From assembly GCA_002471185.1 (NCBI GenBank), contig DKPL01000085.1, positions 18,156 through 62,790 of the forward strand: DNA of 44,635 nt, read 5' to 3'. This DNA is from Bacteroides sp. UBA7335. GTDB lineage: Bacteria > Bacteroidota > Bacteroidia > Bacteroidales > Bacteroidaceae. The first letter of the stretch is position 1; each line of letters begins with the position of its first letter. The position numbers and the translations under genes are program-made. The notes beneath the pieces were generated by a model. The model saw only the letters and a program-made list of their open reading frames with translations. It was not told where the DNA came from and made no database searches. Of this stretch, positions 31,910 to 41,509 are shown in pieces.

Positions 31910-34024
31910 TTACTTATTCTGAAGGTTCATACCTAAGTTATACATGATGAAGCTATAAATATCAGCTTGTTCTTCTAGAACTTTGCTTATTGGTTTTCCA
32001 GCTCCATGTCCTGCTTTACTGTCAATGCGTATTAAAGTAGGGTTAGTACCATCATTTGCTTCTTGAAGTGTAGCTGCAAACTTAAATGAGTGTGCTGGTA
32101 CTACTCGGTCGTCATGATCGGCAGTAGTAACCATAGTAGCCGGATATTTAGTACCACTTTTTAAATTATGAAGTGGTGAGTATGCTTTTAGGTATTCAAA
32201 CATCTCAGGACTATCTTCGCTGGTTCCATAATCACTTGCCCAGTTCCATCCGATGGTAAATTTGTGATAACGAAGCATATCCATTACTCCCACTTGAGGA
32301 ATAGCTACTTGGAAAAGATCGGGACGTTGAGTCATTGTAGCGCCAACTAATAGTCCGCCATTCGATCCGCCCATGATTGCTATTTCGCTAGGGTTAGTAT
32401 ATTTATCATCAATAAGATATTCGGCTGCTGAAATAAAGTCATTGAATACATTCTGTTTTTGCATTTTGGTACCTGCTACGTGCCACTCTTCTCCGTACTC
32501 GTTTCCGCCACGTAGGTTCACAAGTGCATAAATACCTCCATTTTCGAGGAATGGAATGCGCGAAGTATTAAAGCTAGGGTTTAGACTAACTCCAAAGCCA
32601 CCATAACCATATAGTAAGACAGGGTTTTTACCATCTCTTTTTAATCCCTTCTTATAAGTAAGGAACATTGGTATCATTACACTGTCTTTGCTTGGGAAAA
32701 ATACTTGTTCGGTTACAAAATCTTCAGGATTAAATTCAACCTTTGGTGCACGATAGAACTCGCTTTTATTATTTTTAATATCATATTTATAGGTAACTCC
32801 TGGAACAGTAAATGAGGTAAAGTTGTAGAAACATTCATCATCATCTTTATTTCCACTGAAACTTACAGACCCCAAAGAGGGAAGCTCAACTTCTTGCAGC
32901 TTTTGGCCATTTAAATCATATACATAAGCATGGTTTGAGGCATCTTTATCATAGGTTAGAAAGAGTTTTCCACCAATAACCTCTGCATTAGAAAGTACAG
33001 ATTCCGATTCTGGAATAACCTCTTTCCAGTTTTCAAGCTTAGGATTCTTTGCATTGGCCACCATGATGCGATTTTTGGGTGCATTATAGTTGGTAAGCAT
33101 ATAGATATTATCACCAATTACTTCGATAGGGTAGTATTGGTAATTAAAATCGGTAGTCAGCTGTTCGAAAGGCTTTTTGCTACCCACTTCTTTTATGAAT
33201 AAATTATTTCCTCTACCTGCTCCCGATTCATATAAAAAGATGAATCGTTCATCTTGACTAGTTCCCGCTGAATAGAATCGCTTAGGCTCTTTTGGATTTT
33301 GGAATATAAGTTCATCACTTGATTGAGGGGTTCCTAATTTATGATAATAGACTTTATGATTCTCATTGACATTAGAGAACTCTTTTCCTTGAGTAGGAGC
33401 ATCATAGGCACTATAGTAAAAACCATCTCCTTGCCACGATGGACCAGAAAACTTAGACCAGAGTATGTGGTCGTTTAATAGTTGGCGACTAGCTACATCC
33501 ATAACGTAGATTTCTGACCAATCAGAACCGCTACGTGAAATGGTATATGCTGCATACTTTCCATCTTTTGAAAAACGCAATCCGGTGAGGGCCACTGTCC
33601 CATCTGTTGATAATTTATTAGGATCTAAGAAGACAACAGGTTCGCTATTTAGTGAATCTTGAGTATAAAGAACGCTTTGATTTTGTAAGCCATCATTCTT
33701 ATAAAAGTAATATTTGCCGTTTCTTTTGAACGGAGTACCTATTTTTTCATAATTAGCCAAAGTTGTCATTCTGTCTAACAACTGTTTTCTGAATGGAATT
33801 TGATCTAAGTAGGCATTAGTTACTTCATTTTGGGCAGTTACCCAAGATGCTGTTGCTACACTTGTGTCATTTTCTAACCAACGATATGGGTCAGCTACTT
33901 CTGTGCCAAAGTATACATCAACTGTATCTACTTTTTCAGCCATAGGATAATTGATTTTCTGAGATTTGTTGGCGCAAGACATGATTACTAGGCCACTCAT
34001 CATAAGTAATGATACTTTTTTCAT
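31910..34024 (-). CDS. Prolyl oligopeptidase family serine peptidase (S9A), lipoprotein
   Basis: Serine peptidase cleaving after Pro in short peptides. The start is ATG 34024 (MKKVSLLMMSGLVIMSC), because a lipobox follows at once; the open frame runs 49 codons further upstream but those encode a repeat element and have no signal. Mature protein is ~690 residues: an N-terminal seven-bladed propeller, then the alpha/beta-hydrolase domain with LLYGYGGFGVSLNPSF and the catalytic Ser in GGSNGGLLVGA near residue 551. The catalytic Asp is in TADHDDRVVPAHSF near 636 and the catalytic His in AGHGAGKP near 672. It is envelope-anchored, unlike cytosolic mammalian POP. Monocistronic. Confidence 0.93.
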   Translation of the reverse strand: MKKVSLLMMSGLVIMSCANKSQKINYPMAEKVDTVDVYFGTEVADPYRWLENDTSVATASWVTAQNEVTNAYLDQIPFRKQLLDRMTTLANYEKIGTPFKRNGKYYFYKNDGLQNQSVLYTQDSLNSEPVVFLDPNKLSTDGTVALTGLRFSKDGKYAAYTISRSGSDWSEIYVMDVASRQLLNDHILWSKFSGPSWQGDGFYYSAYDAPTQGKEFSNVNENHKVYYHKLGTPQSSDELIFQNPKEPKRFYSAGTSQDERFIFLYESGAGRGNNLFIKEVGSKKPFEQLTTDFNYQYYPIEVIGDNIYMLTNYNAPKNRIMVANAKNPKLENWKEVIPESESVLSNAEVIGGKLFLTYDKDASNHAYVYDLNGQKLQEVELPSLGSVSFSGNKDDDECFYNFTSFTVPGVTYKYDIKNNKSEFYRAPKVEFNPEDFVTEQVFFPSKDSVMIPMFLTYKKGLKRDGKNPVLLYGYGGFGVSLNPSFNTSRIPFLENGGIYALVNLRGGNEYGEEWHVAGTKMQKQNVFNDFISAAEYLIDDKYTNPSEIAIMGGSNGGLLVGATMTQRPDLFQVAIPQVGVMDMLRYHKFTIGWNWASDYGTSEDSPEMFEYLKAYSPLHNLKSGTKYPATMVTTADHDDRVVPAHSFKFAATLQEANDGTNPTLIRIDSKAGHGAGKPISKVLEEQADIYSFIMYNLGMNLQNK

Positions 34025-34606
34025 TAGATTATTTAATAGAATATTATTGTTCCTGTTCCGAAGCTGTTCAAGTAGTTCTATTCTCGCAATAAAACTATTA
34101 GCGAAGCTTGTGCGCTTAGTCATGCACTGTGGTGCATAGTACTCTTCACTATAGTGCATAACTATACGCACTAATTTAAATGCAACGATTACAATTGCCT
34201 GCTACTATAAGTCAGAGTTTGATGTAACAGTTTCGTTTAACTTTCTCGTCACATTAACTCTTGAAAATTATAAGTGTTATTTTTTTTAACGTGGTAAAAT
34301 TATAAAAAGAGCGAGTATAAACCAAAAAAATAGACAATGATTTCTATTAAGTTCAGAAAAATGCCCTTATTGTTGATTTTAAAATTTGCCTTTTCTAGTT
34401 TTACCTTTAGACTTTATGCTTTAAATAGTAGCGAATAAATTTCTTTATAACATCATCAACGTGGTATTATTGATAAATGGTTGTTGCTGGTTTTATATTC
34501 TGTTTATTTTGAAATAAATAGAGTTTTTTGAATGAATTTTTCTTTTCTTTTTACTGTGTATTTCTGAATTAATCATAAAATAGAACTCAACAAAACCTAA
34601 CTCTTT
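34025..34606. other. Divergent intergenic region upstream of the peptidase and receiver/PEP-binding genes
   Basis: About 580 AT-rich bases. The first 150 hold the 34122-34172 repeat and are also covered by the spurious 5' extension of the peptidase frame. From 34200 to 34600 I see no gene, RNA or notable hairpin. Confidence 0.5.
34122..34172. repeat. Shuffled relative of the 10.6-kb inverted-repeat element
   Basis: Shares blocks with 10644-10707: ATGCACTGTGGT at 34122-34133 (same as 10657-10668), CACTATA at 34147 (as 10651), AGTGCAT at 34153 (as 10644) and TATACGCACT at 34163 (inverted copy of 10688-10697). Internally ATGCAC/GTGCAT and ATGCACT/AGTGCAT can pair as alternatives. Confidence 0.65.
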
Positions 34607-34638
34607 TTTGCATTTCCCATTTAAAAAGTCGATTTTTG
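34607..34638 (+). promoter_or_regulatory. Promoter of the receiver/PEP-binding fusion gene
   Basis: TTTG (34607-34610), 20-base spacer, GATTTTTG (34631-34638, one mismatch to TAnnTTTG). It lies 31 bases upstream of the start codon. Confidence 0.65.
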
Positions 34639-34669
34639 TCTCTGAATCTTTTTAAATGATGAAAAACTC

Positions 34670-37642
34670 ATGTTAAGTAAATACAAATTAAATCAGCTAT
34701 ATTTTAAGGATACACAGTTTGCCAACTTGATGCCTTATCGAATTTTCAATGTTTTGCTTATTGCTAACCCTTATGATGCATTTATGCTTGAGGACGATGG
34801 TAGAATCGATGAAAAACTATTCAATGAATATACCTCTCTATCTTTACGTTACCCTCCTCGCTTTACACAAGTTTCTACAGCCGATGAGGCAATTATGCAA
34901 TTAGAAAACTTACCGTTCGATTTAATTATTTGTATGCCCGGAACGGGTGATAATGATGTGTTCGACATAGGGCGTGACATTAAAAGTCGCTATGAACATA
35001 TTCCAATCGTAATACTAACCCCTTTTAGTCATGGCATTACTGCACGAATCTCTAACGAAGATTTAAGTGCATTTGATTATATTTTTTGCTGGTTGGGAAA
35101 TACCGATTTGCTACTTTCTATCATAAAGTTGATAGAAGATAAGATGAATCTAGAGCACGACGTAAATGAAATAGGTGTGCAAGTCATTTTATTAGTAGAA
35201 GATAGTATTCGCTTTTATTCATCTATACTACCCAATCTCTATAAATTTGTATTAAAACAAAGTCAAGAGTTCTCAACCGAAGCACTCAATGCCCATCAAC
35301 GTACATTGCGTATGAGAGGTCGGCCTAAGATAGTATTGGCTCGTACCTATGAAGAGGCAATAGGCATTTATGAACGATATAAAAACAACATGTTGGGAGT
35401 TATCACAGATGTTCGTTTTCCATTTAGTGCAAAAGGCGAAAAAGAGGGCTTGGCAGGCATCAAGCTATGTGCTGCTATTCGTCAAGAAGACCCTTTTGTT
35501 CCTATCATAATTCAATCGTCAGAGTCAGAGAATGTATCTTATGCCGCTAAGTATGGTGCTAGCTTTATCGATAAGAATTCAAAGAAAATGGATGTAGACT
35601 TACGTAGAGCTGTATCCGAAAACTTTGGCTTTGGTGACTTTGTGTTTCGTAATCCTGAAACAGGTGAAGAGATAGCACGTGTTCGCAACCTCAAAGAGTT
35701 GCAAAATGTACTGTTTGCTATCCCTGCTGAATCATTTCTTTATCATATTAGTCGCAACCACATTTCGCGTTGGCTCTATTCTCGTGCCATGTTTCCTGTT
35801 GGTGAATTTCTTAAACCTATTACATGGAATAGTTTGCAAGATGTTGATGCTCACCGTAAAATTATATTCGAAGCTATTGTTAAATATCGGCAAATGAAGA
35901 ATCAAGGAGTGGTTGCTGTGTTTAAGCGTGACCGATTTGATAGATACTCAAACTTTGCTCGTATTGGCGAAGGTTCTTTAGGAGGCAAAGGGCGTGGCTT
36001 GGCTTTTATAGATAATATGGTAAAGCGCTATCCCGAATTTACAGAATTTGAGAATGCAAAAGTGACCATTCCGAAAACAGTAGTACTTTGTACTGATATT
36101 TTTGACGAATTTATGGAGACCAATAATCTCTATCAAATGGCTCTTTCGGATGCTGAAGACGAAGTAATTCTTAAGTATTTTCTGAAAGCAAAACTACCTG
36201 ATAGTTTGATCGAAGATTTTTTTACCTTTTTAGATGTTGTAAAATCACCAATTGCTATTCGGTCTTCTTCATTGCTAGAAGATTCCCATTATCAGCCTTT
36301 TGCCGGAATATACAATACCTATATGATTCCCTATCTGGACGATAAGTATGAAATGCTTCGAATGCTGGGAGATGCCATAAAAGGAGTGTACGCATCAGTC
36401 TATTTTAAAGATAGCAAAGCTTATATGCAAGCTACCTCTAATGTCATTGATCAAGAAAAAATGGCTGTGATTTTGCAGGAAGTAGTCGGTACTCAATATG
36501 ACGATCATTATTATCCTTCAATGTCGGGAGTTGCTCGTTCGCTCAACTATTATCCTCTTGGCGATGAAAAAGCAGAAGAGGGTATTGTAAACCTAGCTTT
36601 GGGTTTAGGTAAATACATCGTTGATGGCGGTCAGACTTTACGATTTTCTCCCTACCACCCAACTAAAGTACTTCAAACAAGCGAGCTTGATATTGCTTTA
36701 AAAGAAACTCAAACACGGTTTTATGCTCTCGATTTGAAGAATGTGGGTGAGAACTTCTCTATTGATGATGGTTTTAATCTACTTAAACTTCATGTTAAAG
36801 AGGCCGAAAAAGATGGGTCTCTTAGGTACATTGCCTCAACTTACGACCCTTATGATCAGGTGATTCGTGATGGAATTTATCCGGGAGGACGTAAAGTGAT
36901 AACCTTTGCTAATATTCTACAACATGATGTTTTTCCACTTGCTCAAATTTTACAGCTAGTATTGAAGTGCAGTCAGCAAGAGATGAGACGTCCTATTGAA
37001 ATAGAGTTTGCGGCAAATTTGAGTAGAGAAAAAGATCGTACAGGAACTTTCTATTTGCTGCAAATTCGTCCCATAGTCGATAGTAAAGAGGTACTAGATG
37101 AAGATTTGACAACAATCTCAGATGATGATGTTATTTTGCGTTCTGTCAACTCCTTAGGACATGGGATTATGAATGAAATACATGATATCATCTATGTGAA
37201 AACAGATGGATATAGTGCATCTAATAACCCAGCTATAGCACGCGAGATAGAGAAAATCAATCAACGATTTCTGAATGAAGGAAAGAATTATGTATTAGTA
37301 GGTCCCGGACGATGGGGTAGCAGTGACAGCTGGTTGGGTATTCCGGTAAAATGGCCTCATATATCGGCAGCTAGAGTTATTGTTGAAGCTGGTTTAACTA
37401 ATTATAGAGTCGATCCTAGTCAAGGAACTCACTTCTTTCAAAACTTAACATCGTTTGGGGTAGGCTATTTTACCATCAATGCTTTTATCAATGATGGCGT
37501 GTATGATCAGGAATATTTAAATCAACTCCCTGCCGTCGAAGAAACCAAATTCTTACGTCATGTACAATTTAAACAACCAATAGTTGTAAAAATGGACGGA
37601 AAACGAAAATTAGGTGTAGTTTTAAAACCAGTTAACAATTGA
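34670..37642 (+). CDS. Double-receiver / PEP synthase-like (PPDK N-terminal) fusion protein
   Basis: Cytosolic 990-residue fusion, role unproven. Residues ~26-155 form a receiver-like fold whose phospho-acceptor position is Met89 (DLIICM), so it is degenerate. Residues ~170-305 form a second receiver with acidic pair Glu177/Asp178, acceptor Asp247 (LGVITDVRF), Ser283/284 and Lys302, which looks functional. From ~430 there is a pyruvate-phosphate-dikinase/PEP-synthase ATP-binding domain with GEGSLGGKGRGLAF (433-446), PIAIRSSSLLEDS and YLLQIRPI. I see no phospho-His domain (the usual Gly-Gly...Ser/Cys-His motif); instead a conserved-looking end follows with VLVGPGRWGSSDSWLG. It may phosphorylate a small molecule or act as a nucleotide-gated regulator. 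Annotating it as plain PEP synthase would be misleading. Confidence 0.8.
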   Translation: MLSKYKLNQLYFKDTQFANLMPYRIFNVLLIANPYDAFMLEDDGRIDEKLFNEYTSLSLRYPPRFTQVSTADEAIMQLENLPFDLIICMPGTGDNDVFDIGRDIKSRYEHIPIVILTPFSHGITARISNEDLSAFDYIFCWLGNTDLLLSIIKLIEDKMNLEHDVNEIGVQVILLVEDSIRFYSSILPNLYKFVLKQSQEFSTEALNAHQRTLRMRGRPKIVLARTYEEAIGIYERYKNNMLGVITDVRFPFSAKGEKEGLAGIKLCAAIRQEDPFVPIIIQSSESENVSYAAKYGASFIDKNSKKMDVDLRRAVSENFGFGDFVFRNPETGEEIARVRNLKELQNVLFAIPAESFLYHISRNHISRWLYSRAMFPVGEFLKPITWNSLQDVDAHRKIIFEAIVKYRQMKNQGVVAVFKRDRFDRYSNFARIGEGSLGGKGRGLAFIDNMVKRYPEFTEFENAKVTIPKTVVLCTDIFDEFMETNNLYQMALSDAEDEVILKYFLKAKLPDSLIEDFFTFLDVVKSPIAIRSSSLLEDSHYQPFAGIYNTYMIPYLDDKYEMLRMLGDAIKGVYASVYFKDSKAYMQATSNVIDQEKMAVILQEVVGTQYDDHYYPSMSGVARSLNYYPLGDEKAEEGIVNLALGLGKYIVDGGQTLRFSPYHPTKVLQTSELDIALKETQTRFYALDLKNVGENFSIDDGFNLLKLHVKEAEKDGSLRYIASTYDPYDQVIRDGIYPGGRKVITFANILQHDVFPLAQILQLVLKCSQQEMRRPIEIEFAANLSREKDRTGTFYLLQIRPIVDSKEVLDEDLTTISDDDVILRSVNSLGHGIMNEIHDIIYVKTDGYSASNNPAIAREIEKINQRFLNEGKNYVLVGPGRWGSSDSWLGIPVKWPHISAARVIVEAGLTNYRVDPSQGTHFFQNLTSFGVGYFTINAFINDGVYDQEYLNQLPAVEETKFLRHVQFKQPIVVKMDGKRKLGVVLKPVNN

Positions 37643-37783
37643 TTTTTAAGATATGTTTATGAAATGATGTTCTATTCTTAAGAATTGAAAATAAAATTAG
37701 TTGTATAATGTGTTAGTTTTGGGCATGAAAGTTTAATTTTGTGCTCATATTTAATATTTTTATTAAAAACTAAAGCAATAACT

Positions 37784-40201
37784 ATGAGTAAGAATCGTGT
37801 TTTTATGGCATTGATTGCATCTTCATTTTTGTTTTTCTCTTGTGAAAAGGAACAGCAGAATTCTGATGCCACAGGAAAGCTTCATCTTGAACTGGAAGCT
37901 GACTCCAAAATAGACAATGCCATGAGTCGCGCCGGGAATGAACTACTTCCGGAAATTGGAGATTTCTCACTTTCTATATTGAAAGGAGAAAATGTACAAG
38001 CATCATGGGATAAATTTAGCCAGTTCCCTGATGAACTTATTTTGCCAGTGGGCAACTATGTTGCCAAAGCACATTATGGAGATATAACTAAAGAGGGTTT
38101 TGAACTTCCTTATTATGCAGGTTCCAATGAGTTTGCTATAACCGATGGTGGAAAAACCAATGTTGGAGTAACCTGTTATTTGGCGAATGCAAAATTAAGT
38201 ATTGCATATACTGAAAGCTTTGTCAACTATTTCAAAACTTACAGTGCTGAAGTAAATTCATATGGGAATACTCCAATAGTCTTCACTAGTAATGAAACTC
38301 GTTCAGCTTATTTTAATCCAAGTCAAATTTCAATCTATTTGAATGTAGCTAAACAAGAGGGAAACACCGTAAAACTGTTTGCTCGTAGCATTCAAGCTCA
38401 GCCTAGACATGCCTATCAAGTTACACTTGATGTAAATGCAGGATCTTCTACTTTGATTGTTAGTTTTGATGATTCAGTAACCGAAGAGACTGTAGAAATA
38501 GATGTTTCTGATGAGTCTTTAAGTGCCGATCCTCCAATATTGAAAGCATTTGGTTTTGAAACGGGTGTTGTGCAAGATGTTACAGAAGGTAGTAAACTTT
38601 CTGATGTAAGAGCATATATAAATGCTCGATCTGGAATATCAAAATGTGTTCTTAAAACATCCTCATCTGCATTAATATCTCAAGGATGGCCTGCTGAGAT
38701 TGATTTAGTATCTGCTACAGCCGAAGAAAAAGCGGTATTGGCAAAGTTTGGTTTAAAAACAATTGGATTAGATGCTAATATTGAGAATATAGCAGTCGTT
38801 AATTTTACTGAAGTTATTCCATTCTTAGAATATAATGCTGAAAATTCATTATCTACTTTTACTTTGGAAGTTAGCGATAAATATTTACGCACAAACGAAG
38901 GAGAATTTTCTTTGAAAATAAACTCTACTGATAATTTATTGGCTATTGGTAATATTAATGCTATAGCTATTGGAGCTACAACAGCCGAAATTCCAGTTGT
39001 TTTTATAGGGAATCCTCAACAGGCTTTAACGGTTGAATGTTTGAGTTTTGGACAGTACCAGAGTGTTCCTTTTACAATAAAAGAATCTGTTGAAAATAAT
39101 CATGTATTAGTAGCCGAGTTTCCCAAAGCTGCATTAGACGATATGTCTATACGAGTATCATGTGGAAGAAAAAACTACACTTCAATCGTAAAGTTGCTTC
39201 CTCCAGTTTATGAAGTTAAAGCTTTATCTTCGGGTGATGTTTGGTCTAATAAAGCAATACTTACTATTGTTGGTGAAAATGAAATGACTAATACTTATTT
39301 AGCTAATAAAGATATTGTAGTGTCATGTGCGTTAAATGGCACTGATGAATGGCTAACTCCATCACAAACTAGAAGCGGTAATAAAATTGAGATTACAAAT
39401 ATTGCAACTACTTATACAGAAGCTGTTACTTATTCTATAAAGGCTATTTGTACAATTAATAGCATTCAAACAGAAACATCTACTGTTAACAATATAACTA
39501 CTGAGCAAAAACGTCAATTGCCAAATGCTAGTTTTGAAACATGGACCTACACTTCTGGTAATAAAGATTATTGGAGAAAATATTATCCTTGGAATGATGA
39601 TGTGACAACTCATGGTTGGAATACGGTAAATCTGACAACTACTCAAACAAATGGTAGTTATCAATATAACTCAATTTCCGGAACAATGGAAACAACTGGA
39701 CGAATTGATAATACAAAAGCTGCAGTAGTTCGCACTGTTGGTTGGGGTAATGCCAACACAGCAGGAGGAGGAGCTTCTATTTGCTATAACGGCACACCTG
39801 GCGAACTCTATTTGGGTAGTTACAACGAAAGCACACATTCGCCAATTTATGGTATTGAGTTTACATCTCGTCCTAAGTCTATTTCTTTTTATTATAAATA
39901 TACACCATCTTCAGGAGATGCTTGTATTGTAGAAACTATTGTTCAAAATAGAAATGGCGAAGCAATAACAGAATTGGGGAAAGGAAGATTTACTAATGGT
40001 AATACTATATCATCTTATACCTTAGAAACTGTAAATATAGATTATACCAATACAACATTAGCTCCTACACATATATGTATATTGTTTAAATCTGGTACTA
40101 ATACAGACAGTTGGTTAGAAAAACCGCCATTTGCTAATTTAAGTACTGGAAAATTTGTAGGTAGTCAATTGTACGTGGATGATGTTACTTTAAACTATTA
40201 A
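37784..40201 (+). CDS. DUF4493-type surface lipoprotein with C-terminal PCMD domain
   Basis: Lipoprotein of 805 residues from ATG 37784 (MSKNRVFMALIASS; lipobox FFSC, then Glu-Lys-Glu). Residues ~30-240 match DUF4493: GKLHLELEAD, an Arg-Ala at 49-50 (MSRAG), then DFSLSILKGE, FPDELILPVGNYVAKA and PYYAGSNEFAI. A second beta domain covers ~255-385, an Ig/Fn3-like region ~390-590, and after RQLPNASFETW comes a PCMD-like beta-sandwich ending in GSQLYVDDVTLNY. The layout resembles fimbrillin-type proteins whose N-terminus is removed at Arg. A -7-like TAATTTTG lies at 37734-37741. First of four tandem genes with gaps of 14, 7 and 6 bases. Confidence 0.8.
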   Translation: MSKNRVFMALIASSFLFFSCEKEQQNSDATGKLHLELEADSKIDNAMSRAGNELLPEIGDFSLSILKGENVQASWDKFSQFPDELILPVGNYVAKAHYGDITKEGFELPYYAGSNEFAITDGGKTNVGVTCYLANAKLSIAYTESFVNYFKTYSAEVNSYGNTPIVFTSNETRSAYFNPSQISIYLNVAKQEGNTVKLFARSIQAQPRHAYQVTLDVNAGSSTLIVSFDDSVTEETVEIDVSDESLSADPPILKAFGFETGVVQDVTEGSKLSDVRAYINARSGISKCVLKTSSSALISQGWPAEIDLVSATAEEKAVLAKFGLKTIGLDANIENIAVVNFTEVIPFLEYNAENSLSTFTLEVSDKYLRTNEGEFSLKINSTDNLLAIGNINAIAIGATTAEIPVVFIGNPQQALTVECLSFGQYQSVPFTIKESVENNHVLVAEFPKAALDDMSIRVSCGRKNYTSIVKLLPPVYEVKALSSGDVWSNKAILTIVGENEMTNTYLANKDIVVSCALNGTDEWLTPSQTRSGNKIEITNIATTYTEAVTYSIKAICTINSIQTETSTVNNITTEQKRQLPNASFETWTYTSGNKDYWRKYYPWNDDVTTHGWNTVNLTTTQTNGSYQYNSISGTMETTGRIDNTKAAVVRTVGWGNANTAGGGASICYNGTPGELYLGSYNESTHSPIYGIEFTSRPKSISFYYKYTPSSGDACIVETIVQNRNGEAITELGKGRFTNGNTISSYTLETVNIDYTNTTLAPTHICILFKSGTNTDSWLEKPPFANLSTGKFVGSQLYVDDVTLNY

Positions 40202-40215
40202 TGGACTGATAAAAT

Positions 40216-41502
40216 ATGAAAAGATTTTTATATACATATATAGTACTTCTTATAACTCTTTTGATGTTTTCATCATGTGGGCGTGAAGTTTTTTCATTTG
40301 ATAATGGAGAAAAGGATAATGAGGTACTTGCTGAAGGACAGCTTAATTTAACCTCATTGAAAGTAGCTGTTGAGGCAGAAACTGATGGGGTTATATCTCG
40401 TGCGAACATAAATACTGCTGATTTCATTATTCGCATCTTTGATAAAAATCAAGGAAATAAAATAAAGGAGTGGAAATATAGTGAGATGCCTGAAATTTTC
40501 TCTTTAAAAGTAGGTAGTTATTTAGTTGCTGCATATTCTCATGATATTATGCCTGCTGAATTTGATCGTCCCTACTTTTATGGTAGCCAAAGTTTTGATA
40601 TAACTGCAGATAATATTACTGATATTGAGGTTTTAAAGTGTTTCCTGCGTAGTATTAAAGTAACTGTAGAGTATGCTGATAACTTACGTGAACTATTAGG
40701 CGATGATGTTATTGCTAATGTTTCAGTTGGTGAAGGGGCTCTTGCTTTTGCTAAAAACGAAGTAAGAGCGGGACATTTTCAAGCAACAAATGAAACAGCA
40801 AATTTATTAGCAACATTAACTGGAACGATTGATGGGGCTATTATAACACCTATCGAAAAAGCTTTCCCAGGAGTTAAAGCTGGTGAACATCGTATCATTC
40901 GTTATTCTATGAAAGAGGTAGACGAAGGTGGAAATGGATCTGGTGGTTCGGCTGGAGTTACCATTGTAATTGATGCTACCTGTGAAATAGTGGATGTAAA
41001 TGTAGATGTAGACCCCGGAACCGAAGAAGGTGTTCCAGATTTTCCTGGTGATGGTGGCGGTGATGATGGTGGCGGTGGTACCGATAACCCTGATCTTCCT
41101 ACAATTGTTGGTGATGGATTTGATATTGCTACTGCAATAATTGATGTGTCGGAGGCTTCGTTTGCTAGCCCTATTTCAATTAAAGTTAATATTGGTGCAT
41201 CAAAAGGTATTCGTAATTTGAATGTTGAAATTATTTCTGATACGTTAACACCTTCAGAGTTAGAGGGAGTTGGATTGGCTGATAAATTTGATTTAGCAAA
41301 TCCCGGCGGCTTAGCTGAAGGACTTTCAGGACTTGGATTCCCTGTTGGTGAAGAAGTTATTGGTCAAACTAGTGTACTGTTTGATATAACTAATTTTACT
41401 CCATTAATTCCAGCTTTAGGCTCTGGAACTCATAAATTTAAGATCAATGTTGTCGATCAAGATGGCAACTCTGTAACCGAAACTTTAACATTAAAATCGT
41501 AA
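40216..41502 (+). CDS. DUF4493-type surface lipoprotein, short form without PCMD
   Basis: Lipoprotein of 428 residues (lipobox MFSSC, then Gly-Arg-Glu). The DUF4493 region runs ~41-245 with GQLNLTSLKV, an Arg-Ala at 62-63 (ISRAN), DFIIRIFDKNQ, FSLKVGSYLVAAYS and PYFYGSQSFDI. A Gly/Asp-rich linker (residues ~263-293, with GDGGGDDGGGGTDNPDLP) leads to a single beta domain that ends NSVTETLTLKS. That domain resembles the second domain of both flanking genes, but the Fn3-like and PCMD parts are absent. It lies 14 bases after the first lipoprotein and 7 before the third, so all are made together, perhaps as subunits of one surface structure. Confidence 0.78.
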   Translation: MKRFLYTYIVLLITLLMFSSCGREVFSFDNGEKDNEVLAEGQLNLTSLKVAVEAETDGVISRANINTADFIIRIFDKNQGNKIKEWKYSEMPEIFSLKVGSYLVAAYSHDIMPAEFDRPYFYGSQSFDITADNITDIEVLKCFLRSIKVTVEYADNLRELLGDDVIANVSVGEGALAFAKNEVRAGHFQATNETANLLATLTGTIDGAIITPIEKAFPGVKAGEHRIIRYSMKEVDEGGNGSGGSAGVTIVIDATCEIVDVNVDVDPGTEEGVPDFPGDGGGDDGGGGTDNPDLPTIVGDGFDIATAIIDVSEASFASPISIKVNIGASKGIRNLNVEIISDTLTPSELEGVGLADKFDLANPGGLAEGLSGLGFPVGEEVIGQTSVLFDITNFTPLIPALGSGTHKFKINVVDQDGNSVTETLTLKS

Positions 41503-41509
41503 TCAGAAG

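Noticed and set aside
34025..34171. The prolyl oligopeptidase frame extends 49 codons upstream of the chosen start.
   Set aside because: The chosen ATG gives a textbook lipoprotein signal; the upstream part encodes the palindromic repeat at 34122-34172 and is not protein-like.
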